Origin: Theocolax elegans | Lineage: Eukaryota; Arthropoda; Insecta; Hymenoptera; Cerocephalidae | DNA length: 64,000 nucleotides | NCBI GenBank assembly: GCA_026168455.1 | Contig: CM047428.1 | Location: 36,383,255-36,447,254 of the forward strand | Direction of reading: 5' to 3' | Part shown: positions 19,574 to 30,246 of the stretch, piece after piece | Position numbering within the stretch: the stretch's first letter is position 1 | Layout of the letters: the number at the start of each line of letters is the position of its first letter | The notes under the pieces: generated by a model | Seen by the model: only the letters and a program-made list of their open reading frames with translations | Database searches by the model: none | Told to the model about the DNA's origin: nothing | Made by a program: the position numbers and the translations under genes

Positions 19574-20292
19574 CCCTTTAACGTCAAAAGTGCAGTTTTT
19601 GGTAGTACTAACTTTGACTGAGTATCTATCTATGAAAGCTTTGAAATTTTCTTAGGAAAATTCATACCCGACTATTTTCGAGGTTGCTTTTAAGCATAAA
19701 AAAGTATATGTAATTATAATTGAACTTTTCTACATAAAAAAGTTCAGGAATTTTTTACGTAATAATGATAAACTTTAGGAAATAATGTTACTGAATAAAA
19801 AGTTCTTAGAATTGATCAAAGAATACGGTAGAATTTTTTCAGAATTTTTTGACAATTTTGAAAATTTTTGAAAATTTTGAAAATTTTTGAAAATTTTGAA
19901 AATTTGATAAATTTTTATAATTGTCAAAAAATTCTGAAAAAATTCTACTGTATTCTTTAATCAATTCTAAGAACTTTTTATTCAGAAACATTTTTTCCTA
20001 AAGACCATCATCATTGTGTAAAAAAACTTGTTGCAAACTACATTTCAATACCTAATCAAGTCGAAAATTTTGATTAAAAAAAAATGATGTCAAAAAAATC
20101 ACGTGTTTTTGACTTAAAATGAAAAATTTAATTGGAAAATGGAAAAATTTCAAAATTTTCTCAACGGATTCCGAAAGAGCACCCTCGAAAATAGTCGGGT
20201 ATGAATTTTCGTAAGAAAATTCCAACGCTTTCGTAGATAGAAAGACAGTCAAAGTTAGTACTACCGAAAACTGCAATTTTGACGTTAAAGGG
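19574..20292. mobile_element. piggyBac-like foldback MITE (719 bp) with TTAA target sites
   Basis: Terminal inverted repeats start CCCTTTAACGTCAAAA and end TTTTGACGTTAAAGGG. TTAA lies directly outside on both sides (19570-19573 and 20293-20296), the target-site rule of piggyBac. The inverted arms extend about 300 bp each, so nearly the whole element folds back on a core of tgaaaattt repeats (about 19855-19915). No transposase is present. It is inserted in the gypsy G2 protease. Confidence 0.9.
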
Positions 20293-20296
20293 TTAA

Positions 20297-22546
20297 TTTA
20301 ATATGTTCAATTACAATCTCGATTTCGGGATATTTAACGTTTGTTTGTACATCAGGATCATTAACATCGGGGCTTCTCCAGAGGAATCGATTTCATCAAA
20401 TTGATTTCTCTTTCGGCGTTTTCGATATCGGCGGATTTTTGTTGCATCAAGATGATTTTATTCGTATATTTCATTAAAATTATCCGAGGCCCTCGATGCA
20501 ACATTTATTCGTTTCCCGGAATTTCTACGTCGATTACTTTTAAATCTATTTCATTGATACGCGGAGTTTGGGGTTCGCTGTGACGCGTTTGGTTCGGCAT
20601 GGATGCTGCATCCGTTGTATTATTTGATCGGTATGGACCTGATCTATTTTGTGTCGGTGTTGCACCTCCTTGCCCACCATGTGACGACACGATTGGCGTA
20701 GATGCGCGGAAATTATTTTCACGTGACCTTTCTCCTTGCAAGGTTCGCGTCGGAGAGTCAAATCGTCTATCACGATTTCTATAATTTTCGCGATTGTCGT
20801 TAAACGGAATCATCGAGACATTTCGCGTAGAATTTAATCGGCCCGCTTGGTCTAATGCATCTAAAAGCGACACGAAATCATTTATTCGCACAACGCGTTG
20901 AACTACAACCGCTTGTTGTACTTGTTCGTCGAAATGATGAGATAATCGACGGACAATGGTCGATTCACTCGGTGCATCGTCGATCATCCTGACGTCATTG
21001 TATATGCGATACACGTATTCGCTGCGGCTTAAATTATTCCTCGCGTCATAAAAACCGAACTCTAGTTCATGGCGTATCTGATCTTGGACGTTTTCGTTCC
21101 AATACCGGTTTAAAAATCTAATACGGAATTCATTTACGGATTGGATTTGGGGTTCTATATGTTCCCACCAATCTCTCGCTGGACCTCTCAAGGATTGATC
21201 AATTATATAACGCGCTGTTCTTTCATTTGCACCGACAATATCGAAATAGTTAAGCAAAGATCTAATATAACGTATGGGTCTTTCATATGACGCTGCTGAA
21301 AACGTTGGCATATTGTACCGAATATTATTATTTTGCGGTTGTTGTATCGGTATTTCCCGTTCACGAATTATTGGTGGAGAAATTCGGTTTTGGGTGATGC
21401 AGTTGCCGGACGTTGTTCTGCACGCGGATTGTGATTTTGATTCGCGCTGATTGACGTAAAAATTCCACGTTCCCCAGCTGCATATCGATCCGTGAATCAT
21501 ATTTCGTAAAATTGCCGGCCCCAATTCGCGCGTTCCGATTGATCAATTCCTGTTTAATTTCTCCGACATTGCCGCTATATCATTTATGTTGTCTATATGC
21601 GCGTCTTTTGGGCGTTCAATAACCTGATTTCGGGCTCTGGCTCGCGGTTGGTAATTGTCCCATATTTTGCGGTTAAATCGGTAATGCGCTGATCGTGTGC
21701 ATCGGTCTTGCTCCTGCGGCTTAAATTATTCCTCGCGTCATAAAAACCGAACTCTAGTTCATGGCGTATCTGATCTTGGACTTTTCGTTCCAATACCGGT
21801 TTAAAAAATCTAATACGGAATTCATTTACGGATTGGATTTGGGGTTCTATATGTTCCCACCAATCTCTCGCTGGACCTCTCAAGGATTGATCAATTATAT
21901 ACGCGCTGTTCTTTCATTTGCACCGACAATATCGAAATAGTTAAGCAAGATCTAATATAACGTATGGTCGTTCATATGCGCTGCTGAAAACGTTGGCATA
22001 TTGTACCGATATTATTAGTTTGCGGTTGTTGTATCGGTATTTCCCGTTCAACGAATTATTGTGGAGAAAATTCGGTTTTGGGGTGATGCAGTTGCCGGAC
22101 GTTGTTCTGCACAGCGATTCTGAGTTTGATTCGCGCTTGCATGACGTAAAAATTCCACGTTCCCCAGCTGCATATCGATCCGTGAATCAATATTCCGTAA
22201 ATGCCGGCCCAATTCGCGCGTTCGATGATCAATTCCTGTTAATTTCTCCGACATTGCCGCTATATCATTTATGTTTTCTATTATTGCGCGTCTTTGGCGT
22301 TCAATAACCTGATTTCGGGCTCTGGCTCGCGTTTGTAATTGTCCCATATTTTGCGTTAAATCGTTAATGCGCTGATCGTGTGCATCGGTTCTTGCTCGTG
22401 CGCGATGATTTCTAACCCGCAATTCCTCTAGGATATCACAAATGTCTTGTTGAAATCTCGAATGCGTACCGAGATCAAGAGCTGCTTCACTTTGGGTTAG
22501 ATCATTTATCGGCGACGAACTTCACAACGGCGCTAAATTTGGTAAG
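20297..22546 (-). pseudogene. G2 gag, main part, with internal tandem duplication
   Basis: Structural Gag of gypsy G2. The longest frame (21524-20505) contains FSAASYERPIRYIRSLLNYF, SLRGPARDWWEHI and FGFYDARNNLSR, typical of the gypsy capsid fold, then an Arg/Asn/Ser-rich tail with no zinc knuckle. Upstream frames (22422-22048 and 22546-22430) carry an Arg-rich coiled segment RINDLTQNMGQLQTRAR and ILEELRVRNHRARAR. A 0.69-kb block is duplicated in tandem (see the entry at 21023), creating several frame breaks. The N-terminus lies beyond the copia insertion at 27339-27493. Confidence 0.8.
21023..22400. repeat. Tandem duplication of about 690 bp inside G2 gag
   Basis: 21023-21710 and 21713-22400 are the same sequence with roughly a dozen single-base indels and a few substitutions, for example aagcaaagatct against aagcaagatct. 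Both copies end near gatcgtgtgcatcggt. The difference type, mostly one-base indels, is unusual for neutral decay and fits read-error or assembly effects as well as true duplication. Confidence 0.85.
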
Positions 22547-22551
22547 GAACG

Positions 22552-22843
22552 TGTTGGAGTGGTGGGGTAAAAAACACTCTGTGAGGTTTTAGTAATAATA
22601 TAATATAATATAATAAAGTGGCAAAAGCCTGTCGGCACGTCCGACTACATCGGAGTCTTGGCGTAGAGTCTATTAGAGTATAGTACATAATAGGCGCTTA
22701 GAGTATAGATGCGAGACATGCGCTGTACGCTTGCTCTCGCGTGAGGTCGTATGACTGCACAAAATCGTTGTAAACCAATAGATGGCGTGACGTGTACCAT
22801 TTCGGAGTAATATAACGATCATAATTATTTACATATTACAACA
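22552..22843 (-). repeat. Copia 3' LTR
   Basis: 292 bp, starts TGTTGGAGTGG and ends TATTACAACA on the plus strand. The purine-rich tract taggaggcg abuts it on the coding (minus) strand. Confidence 0.9.
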
Positions 22844-22899
22844 CGCCTCCTAAATTTTATGATCGTGATTTCATACAAACATTATCTACTTTTCGCAAT

Positions 22900-23616
22900 T
22901 TATAACAATCTTAACGCTTGTCTGTTTTTCAAAAACTTGGTTTTATCTAGACTTTTAGTCAGCATATCTGCTAAGTTTGAATTTGAATCTATTTTTACAA
23001 TGTTGATAATTCCGTTTTCATAATTTTCATTTATGAAATAATATTGCACTTTAATGTGCTTCGAGTTTTTTGTAAAATTTACGAATTTAGCTATCGCAAT
23101 TGCTCCTGAGTTATCTTCGTACATGTTAATTGGTTTGTCGAATTTTACATCAAATGATTCACTTAACAAATTTCTAAGAAACAGTACTTCTGTTATTGCT
23201 TCTGACATAGCAGTGTATTCTGCGAAAGTTGACCATTTTGTTACCGATGTTTGTTTATGTGTTTTCCAAAAAATTAAGTTACCAAATAATCTAATTACAA
23301 AACCTGTTGTAGATTTTCTATCTACACTATCACCTGCATAATCAGAATCTACCATACAATCTAGTATTTATGTATTAACATTGTCGCAGTAAGTTAATTT
23401 TAAGTCTTTAGTTTTATACAAATACTTTAAAATTCTCATTGCGTATTTATAATGCGTTTGATCATAACAATTTTGGTATCGACTTAAGTAATTTACGCTA
23501 TATGATATATCTGGCCTTGTGCCTGTACTTATATATAATAATTCACCAATTAAATTTCTGTATTTTATATTTTCATCAATCTCAATTGCTTGTTCTAAAT
23601 TTAGATTTGACTCCAT
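22900..23616 (-). pseudogene. Copia RT C-terminus and RNase H
   Basis: The frame 23616-23368 carries the RT connection (YRNLIGELLYISTGTRPDISY, ILKYLYKT). The next frame, 23355-22900, is the RNase H: MVDSDYAGDSVDRKSTTGF, FAEYTAMSEAITEVLFL, NMYEDNSGAIAIAK, KHIKVQYYF and LADMLTKSL. A stop and frame change at about 23360 separate them. Catalytic Asp and Glu positions are visible. Confidence 0.85.
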
Positions 23617-24830
23617 ACTAGATTATATTTTATAGCTAAAGATTCAATATAATTTGTTTGACTTAAGATCATTTTATTTCTATTTTCACTATAATCTATA
23701 TCAATACCAATATAACTTCTAATTTTTCCTAAATCTTTCATTGCAAATCTTTTCAATAGACTAGTTTTGACTTAACTTATTTTATGTTTGTCTTTGCAAC
23801 AGATTAAAAAATCATCAACAAATCTTTACTTAAATTATTTACATAACGACAGTAACCGTAGTTGCTTCTCACAAAGTTTAAACTTTCAATGAATTTATTG
23901 AAACAATCATACTAAGCCCTTGGGCTTTCTCTCAATCCGTATAAAGCCTTTTGCAACTTGCAAACTTTATTGTCACCAGTTTCATAACCTTTCGGTTCAT
24001 TTATATACACTTCAGTTTTTACATCACCATTTAAAAAAGCTGTCTCTACATCCATTTGTTCTATAAATAAATTATTTTTGCAACTGTAGGACAATAAAAT
24101 TTTCAAAGTTTGCATTTTACCTACTGGAGAATAAACATTTTCTAAATATTCTTTTTGTTGGAATCCCCTTACGACTAATCTCGCTTTATAAATATTGTTA
24201 TTTTTCTTTTTATAGGCCCATTTTACATCAATTATTTTTTTGTCTTTTGGCTTTTCAACAATTTGCCAAGTATTATTTTTCTTAAGACTATTTATCTCAG
24301 AATCCATCGCAATTTGCCATTGTTTATAATCTTTCGAATTTATCGCCTCCTCAAATGTATTCGGTACATTTTCATCAATATAATTTATATAAATAAAATG
24401 TGATACTGGATTGCCATATCTATTTACCGGACTTTTCTTTCTATCTGATTTTCTTTTGACAGTTAAAATTTTATCATTTTCATTTTCTCTTTCAATATCG
24501 TTCTGAGTATTATCTCTACTTTTCCCGAAGGTATGAGTAGATGATAATAGATTAGTTTTATTAGAATTTGTCTTACATTCATCAATTTCAGATTCGCTTT
24601 CCAGTATATCATTTTCTTTATTTATTAATTCGTTATTCTCAAAATCTTTATCTTTTTCAACATCATTTTTATCTAAACAAATAATTTGTATATTCTTCAA
24701 CAACTTTAACATGTCTGGCATTTTCTATTTTCATTATAACCAACTAATACGCCTAATTTAGCTTTATCGTCCCATTTGCTTGTTCGCAACGCTTCTGGTA
24801 TTCTTACAAAGACTCGACTTCCGTAAATTT
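23617..24830 (-). pseudogene. Copia integrase tail and reverse transcriptase
   Basis: A short out-of-frame part at 24830-24722 gives GSRVFVRIPEALR and WDDKAKLGVLVGY, the integrase end. The RT frame 24721-23912 has NNTWQIVEKPKDKKIIDVKWAYKKK (split here in reading), ARLVVRGFQQKE, YSPVGKMQT, MDVETAFLNGDV and KALYGLRESPRA. The catalytic FVDDFLICCKD is present at about 23800, but in another frame after a break near 23910. The RT is thus disrupted by at least two indels. Confidence 0.85.
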
Positions 24831-26906
24831 TTAAATGATCGACATTTGGTTTTTTCCGAAAAATATTTCGTATGGCGTTTTATTTTGAGCTGTATCTGCA
24901 ATTGTACGATTTTTTAAATATGCAACTGTTTTCGTAATTTCGGGCCAATATCGCCTATGAATTTTTGCTTCTCTCATTAAACATCTGCCCATATCCATTG
25001 CAGATCTGTTATATCTTTCCACTACGCCATTTAACTCATGCACATAAGGCGGGCATGGCAATAATTCAATTCCTTTAGACTTTACAAAATCATAAATTTC
25101 TTTATTTAAATATTCTATGCCATTATCGCATCGTAATTTCTTTACTCTCTTATTGAATTTATTTTCTACTAAATTTACGAATTCTTTCAAACAACTTGCA
25201 GTCTCTGATTTACTTTTAATACAAAAAATTCTAGTGCATTTACTATAATCATCAATGAATGTTAAAAAATATTTTTCTCCACCATAGCCAGTTGTGTTAT
25301 GTGGACCATTTAAATCAGTGTGAATTAATTCTAAAATTTCAGTCGTTTTTGTTTTATTATTTTCAAACGAAACATTAGCCATTTTACTCTCTATACAATT
25401 TGCACATTTCATTTCTGTGCTCTCAATATTATCTGGCAATCCTTCAACTAATTTATTATTTACTAATTTATTTAAATACTGAAAATTTACATGACCAAGT
25501 GCCCTATGCCATTTTTCTTTGTTAGTTATTTTCAAACTATTCACATTCATTTGCTTATTTTTCACTATAGATACAAAGCTTTTCATAAAATATAAATTAT
25601 TTATTTTGTTTGCAACAGCTATTAGTTCTTTAGATTTATTATAAATTTTAGCTTTGTCAATTTTTGCTACTATTGTACAGTTTTCGGTTATTTTTGAAAA
25701 ACTCAATAAATTTTGTTTAATGCCTTCAACATAATAAACATTTTTTAAATCAACATATTTTTCATTATAATAATTTTTAGAGCAAATTTTAATAGAACCT
25801 ATTTTGTTTGCTTTTAACATTTTACCATCTGGTAATTTTACATTGACAGGATTTTTCAAATCTACATACTTATCAAAGAATTTATCACTTTTAATAATAT
25901 GATCTGTGCAACCACTATCTAATAACCAATTAATTTCATTACAATTTTCACTATACCCTGTTGCATGATTTACCATACTTACTTTATTATCTCTACTTAA
26001 CTCGAAAGTCATAGTAGAAGATAAGTGTTTATAATTGGAGTTATACACTTCCGTTGACCACGACTCGGATTGACAGTTGTTGCGTTGATCACCTGATGAT
26101 GCGCCTCGTTGTGAACCTGATGAACCTCGTTCTCGACCACGACTTCTGTAGCTTCCACCTCGATTGAAGCCGCGTTGGTGACCTCGTTGACTTTGTTGAC
26201 TTTGGTTGGGTTGAGAATCTCTGCCTCGATTGCTCTGATGACCTCGGTTGTTTTGTTGACTAAGCCAGCAGTCCTTCTTGAAATGTCCAGATTTTTCGCA
26301 GTTATAACATTTGCCTTGCGCTTGAGATGCGAAGGTACTGACGTTGCTTTTCCTTTCAGATTCTGTTCTTGTCATATTTTTTTCTTTGATTTTCGACTTA
26401 ACATAGTCCACAGTTCTTTGATCTTCAGGGATGACATCTATAAAGTCCCCAATATAGCTGTAGTTTGACGGTAATGCTCTTAGCAAGTACCTCATTTTTT
26501 CAGATTCATCTAACTTGCCACAAGCTGCTTTAAACTCGTTTGTAGTTTTTTCAAATTCAGCAAAAAATTCTTCAACTGCTGAAAAATTATTTAATTTAAT
26601 TTCTTCGATTTTTTCTCTGCATATAATTTGCAGGGCTCTAGAATGAGTCGTATACATTTTATCAAACTTTTTAATCATCTCAAAAGCTATTGTACATTCA
26701 CCAACATACTCTAATTGTTTATCTGAAATAGTACTAATAATTATTGTTCTTGCTTTTAAATCTATTTTGTTCCACTCAGTTTCTTTGTCTTCATATGCTG
26801 CAGTTATTTTACTGACTGCTGTCTCTTTACACTCCTTGTATTCTAACAAGATCATTAATCTAATTTTCCAGCTTGAATAATTTGCTCCATTCACTGTGCG
26901 ATTCAC
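24831..26906 (-). CDS. Copia Gag, protease and integrase in one 691-codon ORF
   Basis: Starts MNRTVNGANYSSWKIRLM, a copia-type Gag. A CCHC knuckle CYNCEKSGHFKKDC lies at about residues 202-215, followed by a Gln/Arg/Gly-rich RNA-binding stretch. The protease active site is LLDSGCTDH (about residue 330). The GAG-pre-integrase zinc segment has WHRALGHVNFQYL and CANC. The integrase core has the full triad: HTDLNGP, RCDNGIEYL and NGVVERYNRS. The ORF stops just after the integrase core, whereas copia pol normally continues into RT, so the polyprotein is interrupted at 24831. It is the longest intact reading frame of the window. Confidence 0.9.
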   Translation of the reverse strand: MNRTVNGANYSSWKIRLMILLEYKECKETAVSKITAAYEDKETEWNKIDLKARTIIISTISDKQLEYVGECTIAFEMIKKFDKMYTTHSRALQIICREKIEEIKLNNFSAVEEFFAEFEKTTNEFKAACGKLDESEKMRYLLRALPSNYSYIGDFIDVIPEDQRTVDYVKSKIKEKNMTRTESERKSNVSTFASQAQGKCYNCEKSGHFKKDCWLSQQNNRGHQSNRGRDSQPNQSQQSQRGHQRGFNRGGSYRSRGRERGSSGSQRGASSGDQRNNCQSESWSTEVYNSNYKHLSSTMTFELSRDNKVSMVNHATGYSENCNEINWLLDSGCTDHIIKSDKFFDKYVDLKNPVNVKLPDGKMLKANKIGSIKICSKNYYNEKYVDLKNVYYVEGIKQNLLSFSKITENCTIVAKIDKAKIYNKSKELIAVANKINNLYFMKSFVSIVKNKQMNVNSLKITNKEKWHRALGHVNFQYLNKLVNNKLVEGLPDNIESTEMKCANCIESKMANVSFENNKTKTTEILELIHTDLNGPHNTTGYGGEKYFLTFIDDYSKCTRIFCIKSKSETASCLKEFVNLVENKFNKRVKKLRCDNGIEYLNKEIYDFVKSKGIELLPCPPYVHELNGVVERYNRSAMDMGRCLMREAKIHRRYWPEITKTVAYLKNRTIADTAQNKTPYEIFFGKNQMSII

Positions 26907-27026
26907 TTTGTTAAGTAATACCGTTAACTAATTTTCTACGTGGCGTTTTACTAACCTCACTTTAAATTATCTCTATAAGACTCGAGAGTCATTATAGATG
27001 ATAAGTAAATGTTTTATACTAACAAT

Positions 27027-27046
27027 GAAACCACGCTCTGCTACCA
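27027..27046 (-). promoter_or_regulatory. Copia primer binding site, initiator tRNA-Met
   Basis: Directly after the 5' LTR, on the minus strand, TGGTAGCAGAGCGTGGTTTC is complementary to the 3' end of initiator tRNA-Met (CTCTGCTACCA), the usual reverse-transcription primer of copia elements. Confidence 0.85.
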
Positions 27047-27338
27047 TGTTGGAGTGGTGGAGTAAAAAATACACTGTGAGATTTTAGTAATAATATAATA
27101 TAATATAATAAAGTGGCAAAAGCCTGTCGGCACGTACGACTACATCGGAGTCTTGGCGTAGAGTCTATTAGAGTATAGTACATAATAGGCGCTTAGAGTA
27201 TAGACGCGAGACAGGCGCGCTACGCTTGCTCTCGCGTGAGCTCGTATGATTCCACAAAATCGTTGTAAACCAATAGATGGCGCGACGTGTACCATTTCGG
27301 AGTAATATAACGATCAAAAATATTTACATATTACAACA
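27047..27338 (-). repeat. Copia 5' LTR
   Basis: 292 bp, same ends as the 3' LTR. It carries the transcription start region for the minus-strand element. It is followed on the plus strand by gaacc and gypsy gag sequence. A third copy of this LTR is at 32664-32955. Confidence 0.9.
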
Positions 27339-27493
27339 GAACCGATATGTGGGTCACCGAGATTAAAATGGTTAAGAATCGGATCAGGAGGTAACGCGGC
27401 AGCTTCATCCTGAGTCTCCTGTCTGCGCGCCGATTTTCGAGTTGGTTGTCGTAGAACCGCCCCATGTCCACGACCGCGTCCACGTCCCGCCAT
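27339..27493 (-). pseudogene. G2 gag N-terminal end, cut off by copia
   Basis: Minus-strand ATG at about 27493 opens MAGRGRGRGHGAVLRQPTRK, an Arg/Gly-rich Gag N-terminus. It runs to the copia target site, with the remainder resuming at 22546. A mutated copy, with the ATG changed, is present at 32956-33110. Confidence 0.7.
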
Positions 27494-27956
27494 GTTAGTA
27501 TCTAATTGTTAGTCAAAAACGCTATCACTATAACCAACTAACCTAATTATCTCCGTCAGATAAGTGGTGTTTTTCGCTACGGTTTTGAGGGTCCTCCAAA
27601 ATCTTCTCATGCAGTCGCTAATCGGTCCTTCGTTTAGGCGTATCTTGCGGAGGCATTGGTCGATGCCCCTAAAATTTTTATGAATATTTAAACTGGCTCG
27701 ATCGTAATTTTTTGATACGACGGTCAATTTTTCACATACGAGAAGCAGCGCTTTCCGATTTGTGGAGCATTCCAACCGTTTGTTTCACCCGGATCTAGCC
27801 TCAGGCTTTCGAATGCGCATAGGCCTTGTGCAAGCCAAGGGTACACAAACGGGTAAGAGTTAAACTCTTTCCTACCCGTAAAAAAAATAAATGGGTCGCA
27901 AATCCGGCGAACCAGGATTACTCGGGGTTTGTCGCCTGTTGGCTACCCAGCCCCTG
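27494..27956 (-). other. G2 leader region
   Basis: Upstream of the G2 gag on the minus strand. The 88-codon ORF at 27509-27775 has no recognisable motif and its duplicated copy at 33119-33420 does not keep the frame, so I treat it as untranslated leader. It ends where the LINE fragment begins. Confidence 0.45.
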
Positions 27957-29461
27957 TAAACATAATAAAATTAAAAAATTAAAATTGATTTAAAAAAATG
28001 GAAATCAAACGCATTTTAAAATAATAAATAAAATAAAATACAATGATCACCATACAAGAATTACAATGATAAATTAAATTTAAATAACGCCTGATAATAC
28101 TGCTATAATACTACTAGTATAAATCAATGCTACTCCGCTTGGAAACGAGGGATGGACCTCAATACTATTCGCTCGTTATTACCCGGTCGGACCAAGCTGC
28201 CTGGTCGAGTCCAAACAGATGATCGAAAAGGAACGTTTGAAATGATTTAGGAGGAATTATGAAGATGTCGATAGGCAGGGAGTTTACTATGCGGGATGAT
28301 GTAATGACGAATGATTTATTTAATGCTTCTGTGCGAGGTGGTAAGTATGTGAGTGCTTTAGGCGGATGGCGTGATGAGGTGCGAGGATTGGTGACTGGGT
28401 TATTAATAATGAGAAATGAACTGCGAGGTATGTTGGTGAGTTATGTATTATGATATTGTATGCTAATGATCCGATGAGGTAAGGAGCGTCTGGACTCAAC
28501 CGACAGCCATTTTAGATCAAGCCTATGAGGCGTCACATGATCATATCTGCGCAGATCGCCCCTCACAATCTTACGCACGCATTTAGTAATCTCTGTAACT
28601 TTAGATTTTTGGATTGATCAATGTCACCGTATACCGCACACGCATAATCAAAATGCGGGAAAATAAGCGCCTCCACCAGGTTTTTCCTTAGTTTACACGA
28701 TAGAGTTCTTCTATAATATCTTAAGGAGTGAAGGACTCCATGAACCCGTTAGAAATTGCTAAAAACCTGTTTTGACCAATCCAATGTGGGCGAAATGAAC
28801 AGTCCCAGGGACTTAACCTCACTTTCATACTGCAGATATTCATTCCCTATTTTAACTCTCGGGCAGTGTTCAGATCTATACGGGAAATAAACGCCTGACT
28901 GCCCAGGATTATAACCTTCGTTTTATTTACATTCAATTTGAGACCATTTTTATTCGCCCAACCGGCAATCGCATTTGCATCTTCCGAGATTTGCTGAACT
29001 CCTGTTTCGAACTCCGCCGGATAAAACGACGAATAAACCTGGGCATCATCGCGAACAACATACATTTGCTATATTTAAGACATTCGGTAAATCATTAATA
29101 AAAATGGAAAATAAAATCGGACCAAGTACACTGCCTGAGGTACACCCGCATTTATATTCAACCAATCGGACAGTTCACCACCCTCACCCTCCACCGCCTG
29201 TGAGCGACCTACCAGATACCTGTAGAACCAATTTAAGACATTTTCTGAACAACCAATATTAATTTGGTAATAAGCACATCATGAGGCACAGTATCGAAGG
29301 CCTTGGAGAAGTCAAACAGCATAAGAATCGTAATCTTCCGAGAGTCAATGGCTCTTCTGACATCATCCAGGACCCCCAACAATGCTGTCTGAGTGCTATG
29401 GCCTTTACGAAAGCCTGCCTGTGCCTCTCTGTCAATAAATTATTTGTCTCTAAGTAATTAG
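27957..29461 (-). pseudogene. LINE copy C: truncated 3' part of a CR1/Jockey-like element
   Basis: About 1.5 kb, colinear with 33762-35195 of the longer LINE, with many small indels. It covers the 3' UTR start and the RT thumb and palm. The catalytic box reads VRDDAQVY instead of FADDAQVY. Unlike the longer copy it keeps the 91 bp (29113-29203) that encode the GVPQGSVLGP motif of the palm. The 5' end is broken at 29461 and the microsatellite tail is missing. Confidence 0.8.
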
Positions 29462-30246
29462 AAGAAAAAGGTCCTCGTAGGTCTCCCGGAAGGATCTGGA
29501 CTCCTCTGACTGCCAAAATAATAATTGAAAACGAAGGAAAAACCTCTCGAGTCGAAAACCGTAATAATCCTTTGAATGACTGCGCGAGCCTTTATAAGAA
29601 CTAATCTATCTTGTTATCTTAAAGATTATCTAATGCGCGATCGATGATTATTGATCTACGCTATAGATATACGCGCATGATTTTTCTATGAAGATTTTTT
29701 TTTGATTTCCATTTTTTGTTGTTATTTAATAATTAAATTACTTATTCTACATAATTTAATTCTTTTAATTAATTGTTTATGTTTTAACAAATCGTTTACT
29801 GACGTTATTTAACACATATCTAATTTTAATAAACCGTCAAACCCGTTTACAATAATTAATTAATTATTCATTTATTGATTTTGTTGGATTGCTATTTTAA
29901 TAAGACAATCATAAAAGAAAAACAATTCATCGGATCTCCGGGACATTCTCAGGTTAATTATACTATTAACTACGTTAATTATATAAAAAAAAACATGTTT
30001 CGTTAAATTAATATACAGCGTAAACCGGCCTCGTCTTAATTGCGCAGTTAAGTAGCTTGTAAGCCGCGGTACGTGGGGTGAGACGCGCGCCTCCCCAAAC
30101 TAGCCCGCGCGGTGAGGGGAGAGTGTTCGCTTGCCGCGCATCAAATTTACCAAAGGTTGCTGAACCGTTTACGCGCGAGATTTAAAATAGAAAATTCTTT
30201 CATAGTTATTTATTTATTTAATTGGTCGGTTATTTGGGTAGGTTGC
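29462..30246. other. Unassigned stretch between LINE C and G1
   Basis: Mostly AT-rich (29690-30050), with a GC-rich block at 30060-30180. No domain is readable. It may hold the outer end of G2, but I found no match to the opposite edge at 15980-16260, so LTRs cannot be shown. Confidence 0.4.

Larger units (their letters stand above)
22552..27338 (-). mobile_element. Ty1/copia LTR retrotransposon, nearly complete
   Basis: Two 292-bp LTRs of TGTTGG...CAACA form flank gag-pol on the minus strand. The host sequence on both sides is the same gypsy gag, and the 5-base flanks GAACG and GAACC are a near-perfect target-site duplication. A tRNA-iMet primer site and a purine tract (aggaggcg) are in the correct places. 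The two LTRs differ at about 15 of 292 positions by eye, so this is not a very recent insertion. Confidence 0.92.

Noticed and set aside
27509..27775. 88-codon ORF upstream of the G2 gag
   Set aside because: Its near-identical copy at 33119-33420 does not keep the frame and no domain is recognisable.
27894..27915. Possible tRNA primer site for G2 (minus-strand TGGTTCGCCGGATTTGCGACCC, split here for length in reading)
   Set aside because: Looks like a T-arm complement, but does not match a specific tRNA well and the upstream sequence does not end like an LTR.
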